64,000 nucleotides of DNA from Bin25 sp965221765 (lineage in GTDB: Bacteria > Bacteroidota > Bacteroidia > Flavobacteriales > Flavobacteriaceae): positions 496,001-560,000 of the forward strand of contig OZ244911.1 of assembly GCA_965221765.1 (NCBI GenBank), given 5' to 3'. The translations under genes were made by a program, and so were the position numbers. Numbering within the stretch: position 1 is the stretch's first letter; every line of letters starts with the position of its first letter. Below the pieces are notes generated by a model, which did not search any database, had not been told where the DNA came from, and saw only the letters and a list, made by a program, of their open reading frames with translations. Below are positions 17,621-26,203 of the stretch, in pieces.

Positions 17621-17803
17621 CTAAGGGATGCATTGGAATTTTATCAATGAGGATTGATTACTCGTAGATAAAAGAAAAAATTGGTATATCATCATTTGAG
17701 TAAAAAGAGGTCTAAAATGACCACAGAAGAATGAAATTGAAGTTTTAAGGTTGTCAATATTTCGAAAGCCTATTGCTACCGAGGGCTTCTTGAGTTTTTC
17801 CAT
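17621..17803 (-). pseudogene. ISL3-family transposase fragment (C-terminal end)
   Basis: The minus strand encodes EKLKKPSVAIGFRNIDNLKTS then ISFFCGHFRPL. This matches the C-terminal hallmark of ISL3 transposases (ARGFRNxxNxRxxILFFCG) and the better preserved copy at 22586. The rest of the gene is missing. It lies immediately left of the IS5-like element. Confidence 0.7.
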
Positions 17804-17824
17804 TGATCACCGATTTTACGTATT

Positions 17825-19306
17825 TAGTCGCTGCTTAAAAACTCAAATAGAGTCCATCGTTCATATGTGGGATTGAATGCTGCCCTACTTGCGAAGATAG
17901 GGGTTTGAAATCTGCAAGTAAATGCGTATCTTGGTCTCAAAACCTTGTAGAAATAATCAAAAAAATAGCCCCCCAACAGCCCCCGTTATTGGACTGGGAA
18001 TTTAAACGTATTCTCCATCCAAAACATAAGATCAAGTGGCTGGCTGATGCCATGGATTGGTCTTTTTTTGAAAACGCCTTTGGTTCCTTTTATTCCCCAA
18101 AGGGCCGTCTAGTCAAGCCCATTGGGTTGATGGTTGTATGCTGAAACGGCTTTACCATCTAGGGGGTCAAACCCTCATGGAACGGTGGATTGAAAACCCT
18201 ACCCTGCCGTACTTCACGGGTGTTGATGTCATGAAACACCAACCCCCTGGCGATCCTTCTGATGGGAGTCACTTTAGAGACCGTATTGGCCAAGCAGGCA
18301 TGAAAAAGATCTTTGCTTAATCGGTTCATTTAAATCAAAAGGAAATCAAGAAGTCTTCATCGATGGTCTGATCAGATACCACCGTACCAGGGAACAACGT
18401 GAGGTTTCCGACCGATGCCCAACGGAATCAAAAAGTCATCGACCAATGCCACTAGATGGCCAAAAAAAATAAAACAACGGCAGACGGTTGCCAACCCCTC
18501 CAAAGAACGGGGGTGTCAAACCGTTAACGGGAAGCCTCCCCGACGAGCTAAAAAAGCTAAAAGGCCACGTCTAATCGCAAGACCTGTCGGCCGACCAGTG
18601 CGGGAATGAAAACGAAAACTACCCTCTCTGCAACCGAGCCCATACCAAAAAGAACTCGATCGGTACCAACGAATCATCCATCAACAGTGATTTGATAACA
18701 ACAAAATCAATGCCATCCACCAGCCATTCACGACTGCTATGGCCAAAGGCAAAGCTCATCAACCGTATGCATTTGGAAACAACGTGGGACTGATGACCAC
18801 GGGAGGTCAGAAAATGATCATCGCGGCCATCGGTGCTTTTGAGGGCAACCCTCATGACCGTAAGACCATCCCACCCTTATTGGAACAACACGAATCCATT
18901 GTGGGGCGAGCTCTCAAAGAATTGGTGGTTGATCGAGGGGAACTCGGAAGACGTCCGATGGGAAACACCAAGAGATCAATGCCAGGTCAACCATTGAAAA
19001 GCCATACCCCCCTATCAAAAACAAAAGGAGCGGAAAAAGTTTCGACGCCCAGCAGCCATGGAGCCGCTGATGGGCCATCTTAAAACAGAACATCGCATGG
19101 GATAAAACGATCTGATGGGCGTCCAATCCCCAACCATCAATGTCTATTTGGCTGGGAGAGGGTGGCATTTGAAGAACTTCATGGAACCACTAATTCAAGA
19201 GGTTCTTTTTGCTTTTTCAGGTGGTCTCCATATTCAGCTCAAAAAACTCCGATAATAAAAATAAGTTAACGACAACGGATAAAAAAGACTTTTTAAGGAG
19301 CGACTA
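17825..19306 (+). mobile_element. IS5-family-like insertion sequence, decayed, ends recognisable
   Basis: The left end TAGTCGCTGCTTAAAAACTC (17825-17844) and the inverted right end (reverse complement of 19287-19306, TAGTCGCTCCTTAAAAAGTC) match at 18 of 20 positions. They bound 1482 bp containing a broken DDE transposase. A 2-bp TA duplication is possible. The right end runs directly into the open frame of the 907-residue protein gene. The DNA is more G+C-rich than the core genes. Confidence 0.75.
17905..19255 (+). pseudogene. IS5-family transposase, multiple frameshifts
   Basis: Pieces in different plus-strand frames follow the order of an IS5-type transposase. First comes WLADAMDWSFFENAFGSFYS (about 18040-18100) and KRLYHLGGQTLMERWIENP with PPGDPSDGSHFRDRIGQAG (18138-18320). 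Then come a basic helical stretch (18415-18609), AYAFGNNV-type DDE core sequence at 18739-18830 and LVVDRGELGRR, and a C-terminus with GRGWHLKNFM near 19160. Indels near 18134, 18320 and 18980 and several stops make it inactive. Confidence 0.8.
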
Positions 19307-22081
19307 TCTAACGCTCAAACGGCTCTGAATGACAAGATTACTGACTTACAGGATGACTTGAAAAATGCATCGGCCAATAGTTTATCGCAAGACGATATCG
19401 ATAAACTAGAAACCGATTTACAGACCGCATTAGCAGCCGCCCAAAAAACCGCTTTGGCTACTGAATTAGGCAAATTGGAAGGCAAGCTTAATGCATTAGA
19501 ACAAGCCTTGGCAGCAGCTTCCGCTGGGAGTTTATCTCAAAAAGACCTGGATCAGCTCAAAACCGATATCGAAGCCCAGCTGGCTCAAGTCAAAGAAGAG
19601 TTAGAGGCGAGTCTAGGCGATGGGGGATTCCATAGCGGGTCGGTCGAGATCACCTCTTCGGGCGGTTGGGAAGCCACCAAGCGTCAATTAGGCAATAAGA
19701 CCGAATTTAATGGTGACTTTACCATCAATACCGAAAAGTTATCGGCCACCGAATTGGATGAGCTCATCGGATGGGTGGCTAAGATCACCTTGATTTATGG
19801 AGATCTCACCATCACCCATAAAGACAAAGACAAGGTGCTCAAGTTTGGCCAATTGACCAGCATCACCGATTTAAATGATGATCAACCCCATGTCCATTAT
19901 CCGGCATTAACTAGTGCGGGGATTATCTCGCTCGATGGTGGAGATATCCTAACGGTCCAATTGCCCAAGCTCACGACCCTCACGCAATTTGCAGGGCATG
20001 AGATTGATCTAAGAAAAGGGAAAGCGTTGACCCTTTCGGCCTTGTCGGCCTATACCGACGACTTAAGCATTGACTTAGGAGGCACTTCTGCTGAGATTGA
20101 TGTGCAGGCATTGGAGAGTGTAGCCAAAGGCAATACAGGCAAGCTCTTGACGGTCATTGGGCCTGATGAAGTGGCTTTACCCGCGTTGACCACCTTAGAA
20201 AAACTACATATCAAGGAAGTGCGAACCCTCACGGCACCCAAAGTGAAGGGGGCGGATTTAGAAATTAGCGAAGATGTCGATCATGTAGAGGTGGGTACGG
20301 CCGATGGGGCTCGTATCAATTTGTTGACCCTTAGCAATGCGGCGGATTTAAAGACCCTCCAGATTGGGGGCAATCCGAGCACCAAAGCCTCCGATGGCAC
20401 GGTCGTGGTTCTCAATGAAGACCATACGCCCAAGCTTGAAAAAGCCCATATTCATGGGGGACGGTCGCTCACGGTCAGTGACTTGGAAGATCTTCAAGAG
20501 ATTATCACGGCTCGATCGATCAATACGGTAGCGATTACAGGCACTGGTATTGAAGACGAATTGGTCTTGGGACATCAAAGCAGTGCCGGAGGGATATTAA
20601 TCATCGAAAAAAATAAAGATATCACCTCCTTAGTGGCTGATAAAGTCAATAAACTCAAGGTCTTGCGGATTCTTGGCAATGAAGATTTAGCAACGATTAG
20701 TTTTAAGGCTTTAAAAGCAGGAGCCAGACAAAGCTTTGGCAAGCCCAACTGGGATGATGGCGATGCGGTGCTCATTGGGGCCACCACCTATGGCAATACC
20801 AATGGCTTTGGCTTTGAGGCGGCCAATAGCAATGATCTAGTGGCTAGTAAATTTTTGTATGAGACTAAAAAGTCCGATGGTCGGACCATCGATAAACAAG
20901 GTGATATTGAAGATACCTCCGGGCTCTCGGATCTTGAAGATTTTTTAAGCCATGCGGAGATTCGCCGAGCGGTAGTGTCGTATGATAAGGCCGAGTCTTT
21001 TCGTGATGCGGATGGAGCGACGGCTGACGATGTCGAAAATGCAGCAGGCGGTAAACTGCTCTTGATTGGCAAAGGCTTGGCAGGGGCGACTACCTCTGCT
21101 GGAAAAGCCAAGCGAGTGTTTCTTATTGCAGGGGGTGGCCTCTCGCCTTCTAGCCCTGGTACGATTACCATTGGCATCCGTGGTGGGATTTCTAAAGCGG
21201 TTGCCTTGACTCCTGGGGGTTCGGTAAAAAACTGGGTCAATGATCTCAATGCAAAAGAAGTCAAAGACTTTTTTAAAGTCAATGAGATTACCGTAGAGTC
21301 ACGAGTTGGGGGGCGTCCGATAGGAAGTTTACAGTTGGCAACCAATGGTACCTTCACCCATACGCAAGGTGATGATGATATTTCCAATGATTTAGGCGGC
21401 TCTTTTAAATTGACCATCGGAGAATATTCTCATGAGGTCATCTTATCGGATGGTACGGAGGCCGACAAACCCTTTTCGGCCACCAACAAAAAGGCCATCA
21501 CCTATGTGGATGCGGATGACTCTTCTGAATTTAGTACTCTTGTTGAGTTATTATCAAAGCTAGATGAGCCATTTCATTATGCCACTAGCTTTGCAGATCC
21601 TGCCACTAAAGGACTAGATAGCAATGGCAAGCCCCTAGTGCCGATTGGTATGAATAATATTGATGGTCAGTATATTGTTTATAGCCTCCATGATCATCAA
21701 CCCATCGACAAGCCGATTACAGTCACCTGGGAAAATAAGCTGGATCAAAATGGTTTCTTTAACATCTTGGATGAATCCAATAAAGACATTAATAATGAGG
21801 ACTCGATCTTATTGGTTATTTTGACTTCGGATGTACCTGGTGCGGGCGATAAATCGACTATTGGGCATCCACAAAAAGGCATTGGAGAGATTGGTCTATT
21901 ATCTCCACTCGTTTCAACAACGAATGGAGAAGCCTATATCATAAGTAGCGAGGGCACTGACCTTGCAAGGGAATTGACCATTGGCGATGTGCTGGTCAAG
22001 TCGAGTCTTCCTCAAGCAGGCACCGATGATGTACAAGCTACAGAAGGACCTGAAGACCTCAGTCGAATCGGTTGGTTGTAA
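19307..22081 (+). CDS. large secreted-type protein of unknown function, 5' end lost at the IS
   Basis: The frame is open from the IS right end; the first usable start is TTG 19358 (907 residues). The N-terminus is a coiled-coil with duplicated blocks (SLSQDDIDKLETDLQ, SLSQKDLDQLKTDIE). A long beta-rich region follows with recurring L.LP.L..L-type strands (TVQLPKLTTLTQF, VALPALTTLEKLHI), like a receptor-L/leucine-rich beta-helix. The C-terminal half has G-rich and DGTEADKPF-type segments. There is no signal peptide, as expected if the 5' end was lost. G+C is visibly higher (about half) than in core genes. No family assigned. Confidence 0.7.
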   Translation, partial: SNAQTALNDKITDLQDDLKNASANSLSQDDIDKLETDLQTALAAAQKTALATELGKLEGKLNALEQALAAASAGSLSQKDLDQLKTDIEAQLAQVKEELEASLGDGGFHSGSVEITSSGGWEATKRQLGNKTEFNGDFTINTEKLSATELDELIGWVAKITLIYGDLTITHKDKDKVLKFGQLTSITDLNDDQPHVHYPALTSAGIISLDGGDILTVQLPKLTTLTQFAGHEIDLRKGKALTLSALSAYTDDLSIDLGGTSAEIDVQALESVAKGNTGKLLTVIGPDEVALPALTTLEKLHIKEVRTLTAPKVKGADLEISEDVDHVEVGTADGARINLLTLSNAADLKTLQIGGNPSTKASDGTVVVLNEDHTPKLEKAHIHGGRSLTVSDLEDLQEIITARSINTVAITGTGIEDELVLGHQSSAGGILIIEKNKDITSLVADKVNKLKVLRILGNEDLATISFKALKAGARQSFGKPNWDDGDAVLIGATTYGNTNGFGFEAANSNDLVASKFLYETKKSDGRTIDKQGDIEDTSGLSDLEDFLSHAEIRRAVVSYDKAESFRDADGATADDVENAAGGKLLLIGKGLAGATTSAGKAKRVFLIAGGGLSPSSPGTITIGIRGGISKAVALTPGGSVKNWVNDLNAKEVKDFFKVNEITVESRVGGRPIGSLQLATNGTFTHTQGDDDISNDLGGSFKLTIGEYSHEVILSDGTEADKPFSATNKKAITYVDADDSSEFSTLVELLSKLDEPFHYATSFADPATKGLDSNGKPLVPIGMNNIDGQYIVYSLHDHQPIDKPITVTWENKLDQNGFFNILDESNKDINNEDSILLVILTSDVPGAGDKSTIGHPQKGIGEIGLLSPLVSTTNGEAYIISSEGTDLARELTIGDVLVKSSLPQAGTDDVQATEGPEDLSRIGWL

Positions 22082-22118
22082 AATGAATATGAACTAAAAG
22101 TCATCGCTTTAAATTTCA

Positions 22119-22145
22119 AAGCCCTTCCACAGAAGGGCTTTTTTT
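22119..22145 (+). terminator. intrinsic terminator
   Basis: A perfect 9-bp stem AAGCCCTTC / GAAGGGCTT with loop CACA, followed by a T run. It lies 38 bp after the stop of the large protein gene. Confidence 0.9.
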
Positions 22146-22367
22146 ACTTCAGTAATCATTGAGTTCTAAAGATACATTGGCAAATTATGATTGATGCATA
22201 GATCATTATAAAACATCATGTATCCAACTAGATAATGGAATTGATGTTTTCTAATATCATGGCACTGTTGAAAACCAAATCGGCATAGTGAGAAAGCGGT
22301 TCACACAAAAAGGAGATAGTCATGATGATGATACGGATCAAGAAATACAAATCATTGAAAATAAAAT
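22146..22367. other. non-coding stretch left of the ISL3 element
   Basis: About 220 bases without a convincing ORF. It ends with AATAAAAT (22360-22367), the left copy of the target duplication. The broken frame HGTVENQIGIVRKRF (about 22260-22305) may be a relic of another mobile gene but cannot be assigned. Confidence 0.4.
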
Positions 22368-23950
22368 GGTTCTACCATCATTCATGTGGATAGAGATAAA
22401 AAAGCCTCTAAATGAAAAGCCATGATTCAAAAGCCCATCATGGCTGCCTTAAGGTTCATCATATGGTCATTTTGGTTAGATGAGGACCCCCAATGAGCCC
22501 GATGAATCTATCGATCAACGCCCGCATCATAAAAAGGCTTCTGAGTTATCTATTCCGTGAAGTATTCTCTTATTGGAATCCCCCATCATTGGCGTGGCAA
22601 GAGATCTATATGGCCACAGAAGAATAAAATAGAAGCTCGGAGATTTTCATCGTTTCGGAATCCTCTGGCAATCGTAATCATTTCTTGAATTTTTCCATTG
22701 CTTCGTTCGGTTCTAGCATTAGATTGTTTGTCGATCATAGCGTGTAATACCCTATCAAGAGGCTTTCGAAACATCTGTGCTACTCGGATGAGGTACTGGA
22801 TGCCCGTATCCATCACATGTTGATACCAAAGCGTAAAATAACAGCATGCTTAGGTGATGTCTAGACTGTTTAAAAAGGCTTTAAACACGTTCTCTGGATT
22901 GGTAGGCGATGCCCACTTTGAGATTGGCATTGACGATATTTTTGAAAAGATCTTTTTGCTTTTCGGTACGGTTTTCTAGATTTTTTAAAACGGCATATCG
23001 GTTGTTTTTCAAAACATCGGGATGCTCTTTGACTTCCCATCGACGAGTTTGATCGATGCCATGATGATAGTGTTTCAACCAATGAAATCGATCATCAATG
23101 AGTTGGGCTTGAGGGAATACTTGCTTTCGAGCCTGTAGAGAAGGCAGCCACATATCGGCAGTCAAGGTTTTGACCGACTTTCTTTGATCTTTAGGTACCC
23201 CCGTTTTTGAATAAATCAACGGCCATTTTTTGCAATCTTCCTTTGGTGATATCTAAGATTGCCCCGGATGGGCATTACTGAACACAGAGAGGTACTAGTG
23301 TCCTTTTTTATAGGCTTTTTCATCCACACTCAAATGCTCGGAAACCACATCCGATCGCCTAGCTAATCCACGAGCAACCGAACGCTTGACCATCCCCGGC
23401 GGATGGTGTTATAGCAACCTCTTAATGGCTCTGCCGTTTTACATTGATTTTTATTAAAGAGTATGACTTGAATCGCCCAAGATTCAAAGCGATGGGTGAA
23501 CCGATTGGAAACGTCGGCCCAAGAGACCTTAAGGATTTTGACGCCAGCAGAAGATTGAACGCGAGGGACATGGCAACAAATAAAACATCGGTATTGAAAC
23601 AAAATCCAAAGGACGCCATTGGCGTCCTTGACGTTGATTATAGAGAGGGGCGATCTCACCCGGTTTTGGGGCAGATGAGATCCCCACCACCATGGGTCAT
23701 ATCGACCATGACTACCTAGTTCTCCTAGTCAATATAAAAATCGATGACCAACCCATCGTCACCTAGTTCCAAGACCTTGGTCATGAAATCTTTAGTTCGT
23801 TCGACGGGTTGTAGGTTGTCTTCCATAGTAGAAAATTGATTCAAGAATCAAAACTAAAATAACCGTCAATAACGAGCCTCTTAAATCACTCCATTTCTGG
23901 AGAATGGGGACAACAAAAAATCACCGTTCCATACAAATAGTGGTAGAACC
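22368..23950 (-). mobile_element. ISL3-family insertion sequence with inverted repeats and 8-bp target duplication
   Basis: Left end GGTTCTACCATCATTCATGT (from 22368) and the inverted right end (from 23950) GGTTCTACCACTATTTGTAT share the first 10 bases and most of the next 13. Both flanks carry AATAAAAT (22360-22367 and 23951-23958), an exact 8-bp duplication, the size expected for ISL3. The 1583-bp length also fits. The transposase inside is broken, so the element is dead but its boundaries are preserved. Confidence 0.85.
22586..23826 (-). pseudogene. ISL3-family transposase, frameshifted
   Basis: Read 23826 to 22586 on the minus strand: an N-terminal part from MEDNLQPVERTKDFMTKVLE, then VKILKVSWADVSNRFTHRFE (near 23550), then HLSVDEKAYKKGH (near 23330, the DDE region). 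Next come VKTLTADMWLPSLQARKQVF with DDRFHWLKHYHHGID (23219-22881), and finally RTERSNGKIQEMITIARGFR with ILFFCGHIDL (22816-22600). These are ISL3 hallmarks in order, but at least four frame changes and stops separate them. Confidence 0.85.
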
Positions 23951-23992
23951 AATAAAATCAATAACAGAAGTGCTCATAAATCTCAACAACTA

Positions 23993-24040
23993 GTCGCTTG
24001 GAAAAGATTAAATCATACAGAATCCATGTTGCACTAGCGG
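23993..24040 (+). mobile_element. possible remnant of a second IS5-like left end
   Basis: TAGTCGCT followed by AGAATCCATGTT-type sequence resembles the first ~40 bp of the IS5-like element at 17825 (TAGTCGCT...AGAGTCCATCGTT). It is short and gapped. Confidence 0.25.
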
Positions 24041-24069
24041 GTGGAGCATGGCGAGTACTTAAAAATAAA

Positions 24070-24400
24070 TTAGGTTCTATCATGATGTGTACAGAAATAA
24101 GGCTACAAACCATGAAATACTAAGGCATTTTTAAAGCGTTGAAAGCCGCTAGCAATGGTCATGATGGCTTGCATTTTACCATTGATTTGAAAGACTTTGG
24201 CATTGGATAGCTCACAAAAACAAGTGCGTTTATGATGCATCTTCAATGTCTTAGAAAGATTTTGAGAACTTAGATCACTTCCATGACCTTCTTGGATGAG
24301 AACACTCATTGTTCATAGGTAGAAGTTTGTCAATGGCTTCTTTTCCATCGACCGCATTCAAAAAAACTTTAGCATTTTTAATGAGTAATGATGGCAAGGT
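24070..24400 (-). pseudogene. truncated second ISL3 copy (element end plus transposase C-terminus)
   Basis: GGTTCTATCATGATGTGTAC from 24070 resembles the ISL3 left end at 22368. Minus-strand frames to its right encode NLSKTLKMHHKRTCF, then QINGKMQAIMTIASGFQRF, matching the ISL3 C-terminal region (NGKIQEMITIARGFR in the neighbouring copy), and further upstream AVDGKEAIDKLLPMNN. The rest of the element is absent or unrecognisable beyond about 24400. Confidence 0.6.
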
Positions 24401-24897
24401 ACCAAATATAAAAATGTATCGATCACGTCTTCTTCAGATGGTATCGAGTGTTATAAACAACGAAAAGATTATTCTAGATGCTATCATCAAAGAAGACATC
24501 AAAGTTTGCAGGAGGGGTTCCCATAGAATTTGACCAACATCAAAAAGTAATCTGATAGAATAACTACAAATCAAACTTGTATTACAATCCTAAGATACTA
24601 ATTTGAGAAGTAGACATCAAAAGTTTTAAAACTATCAATTAAATACATACCTTTGATTTAAATCTAGTTGCTTAAAGTTTCACAAGAAATCCAAACATTA
24701 TGATTTCAATTCCGATTATAGGAGTTTGGGAGGTTTTATTGTTGGCATTGTAGCAATTATAACAGAACATAATCGCAAAAAAAAGTTGACATTATATCCA
24801 ACATGCCCAAAGATACTCCTTCTTATACTAAGTTGTGTTTTAAATTCATAAAACATTTTTTGTTTTTTAAACTAAACTTAATTTATCTAAGAGGTTC
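24401..24897. other. relic-rich stretch without an intact gene
   Basis: Around 24433-24530 the plus strand reads SSDGIECYKQRKDYS, similar to a segment at about 38810 (SDGIEYYQKHIGD). Both may come from the same transposase type, which is not identified. A short frame at about 24703 (MISIPIIGVWEVLLLAL) ends after 17 codons. Otherwise nothing is recognised. Confidence 0.3.
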
Positions 24898-25131
24898 ATG
24901 AGGTTAAGTCAAGTACACACAATTCAGAAAACAAATTGGTATTACAATGGTGATTTTATTTTAAAATTTCGTGCATTACTCATTGGGGTCGGCATTATAG
25001 TTTGCTTAATGGGGTGAGACTATATTCATTCTACCATTGAATGGATGCCATACGAATGGCTTGCCTATTTGATTGGGCGAATCGCGTTGGCACTCGTTTA
25101 CTTTGTGAGTAAAAATCTAAAAAAGAACTAA
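24898..25131 (+). pseudogene. small membrane protein gene interrupted by one TGA
   Basis: A 78-codon frame from ATG 24898 to TAA 25129-25131 is broken only by TGA about halfway (LMG-stop-DYIHSTIEWMPYEW). Both halves are clearly coding-like, with one hydrophobic helix each (ALLIGVGIIVCLM and WLAYLIGRIALALVYF). A single TGG-to-TGA change would explain it. TGA is a normal stop elsewhere in the window (for example the sigma-factor gene), so this is more likely a recent nonsense mutation than recoding. Confidence 0.5.
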
Positions 25132-25179
25132 TTCAATATGACTCATTTGTTCATTATTCTACTTTCTTTAACCCTTGAT

Positions 25180-25187
25180 TAAGTTTG
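25180..25187 (+). promoter_or_regulatory. putative -7 promoter element of trpS
   Basis: TAAGTTTG matches TAnnTTTG and lies 41 bp before the trpS ATG. No clear -33 TTG is found at the usual spacing, so support is moderate. Confidence 0.35.
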
Positions 25188-25228
25188 TTTTAATTCTCGA
25201 ATTTTGAAATTATTTTTTATTCACGCAA

Positions 25229-26203
25229 ATGGCTAGAGTTCTTACTGGAGTTCAATCGACTGGAATTCCACATTTAGGTAATTTATTGGGAGCCATTATT
25301 CCAGCAGTGAACATGTCAAAAAATGATGAAAATGATTCATTTCTATTTATTGCTGATCTCCATTCATTAACTCAAATAAAAGACGCAAATCAATTAAAAA
25401 AAAATACGCTTTATACAGCAGCCGCATGGTTGGCATGTGGATTGGATACCCAAAAAACTGTTTTTTACCGACAGAGTGATGTGTGTCAAACAACTGAACT
25501 TTCGTGGTATTTGCAATGTTTTTTCCCTTATCAACGGTTGACGCTAGCTCACTCTTTTAAAGACAAGTCCGATACACTTGAAAATATCAACGGAGGGCTA
25601 TTTAATTATCCATTATTAATGGCAGCTGATATCTTATTATATGATGCCGATGTGGTTCCAGTTGGTAAAGACCAAAAACAACACATCGAAATCACTAGGG
25701 ATGTTGCCAAACGAATCAATCACTTAATGGGACCGACTTTGATCGTCCCAAAAGCTCAAATTCTAGAAGATATCCAATTGATTCCTGGAACCGATGGCCA
25801 AAAGATGAGTAAATCCAAGAATAATATTATTTCTGTGTTTGAAGATATTAAAACACTCCAAAAACAAGTTATGTCGATTCAAACCGATAGCAAAGGGGTT
25901 CATGAAGTAAAAGATCCAACGAATTGTAATGTTTTTAAAATTTATTCTTTAGTGGCTCCAAGACATGAAATCAATAAATTAAAAACCCATTATTTAAATG
26001 GAACCATCGGATATGGTGATGCTAAAAAATTATTAATTCAAACCCTTTGGTCCCATTTTGAAATCCCTATAAAACGTTTTCACCATTATATGAGCCATCC
26101 AGAAAAGATAGAAGATTTATTGTACCAAGGAGCTCAAAAGGCCAAAAAAACAGCCAACAAGACCCTTCTAAGGGTTCGTCAAAAATTGGGTTATTATACT
26201 TAG
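25229..26203 (+). CDS. trpS: tryptophanyl-tRNA synthetase
   Basis: 324 residues, normal for a bacterial TrpRS. Class I signatures: the HIGH-like GIPHLGNLLGAI (residues ~13-24) and GQKMSKSKNN (~191-200), plus ADLHSLT and GKDQKQHIEITRDVAKR. It charges tRNA-Trp in the cytoplasm. The stop overlaps the convergent gene at 26200 by 4 bp. It is the first intact core gene right of the accessory island. Confidence 0.97.
   Translation: MARVLTGVQSTGIPHLGNLLGAIIPAVNMSKNDENDSFLFIADLHSLTQIKDANQLKKNTLYTAAAWLACGLDTQKTVFYRQSDVCQTTELSWYLQCFFPYQRLTLAHSFKDKSDTLENINGGLFNYPLLMAADILLYDADVVPVGKDQKQHIEITRDVAKRINHLMGPTLIVPKAQILEDIQLIPGTDGQKMSKSKNNIISVFEDIKTLQKQVMSIQTDSKGVHEVKDPTNCNVFKIYSLVAPRHEINKLKTHYLNGTIGYGDAKKLLIQTLWSHFEIPIKRFHHYMSHPEKIEDLLYQGAQKAKKTANKTLLRVRQKLGYYT

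Noticed and set aside
18415..18855. Short ORFs 18415-18609 (+) and 18619-18855 (-) as separate genes
   Set aside because: They are pieces or shadows of the frameshifted IS5-like transposase.
20050..21417. Minus-strand ORFs opposite the 907-residue gene, one of 209 codons
   Set aside because: They are antisense shadows favoured by the higher G+C; composition is low-complexity Ser/Pro and no start context or homology is visible.
23444..23719. Plus-strand 91-codon ORF
   Set aside because: It is antisense to the N-terminal part of the ISL3 transposase relic.
24898..25131. TGA read as tryptophan (alternative genetic code)
   Set aside because: TGA ends normal genes in the window, such as the ECF sigma gene at 6351, the 39386 lipoprotein gene and the TonB receptor at 62544.
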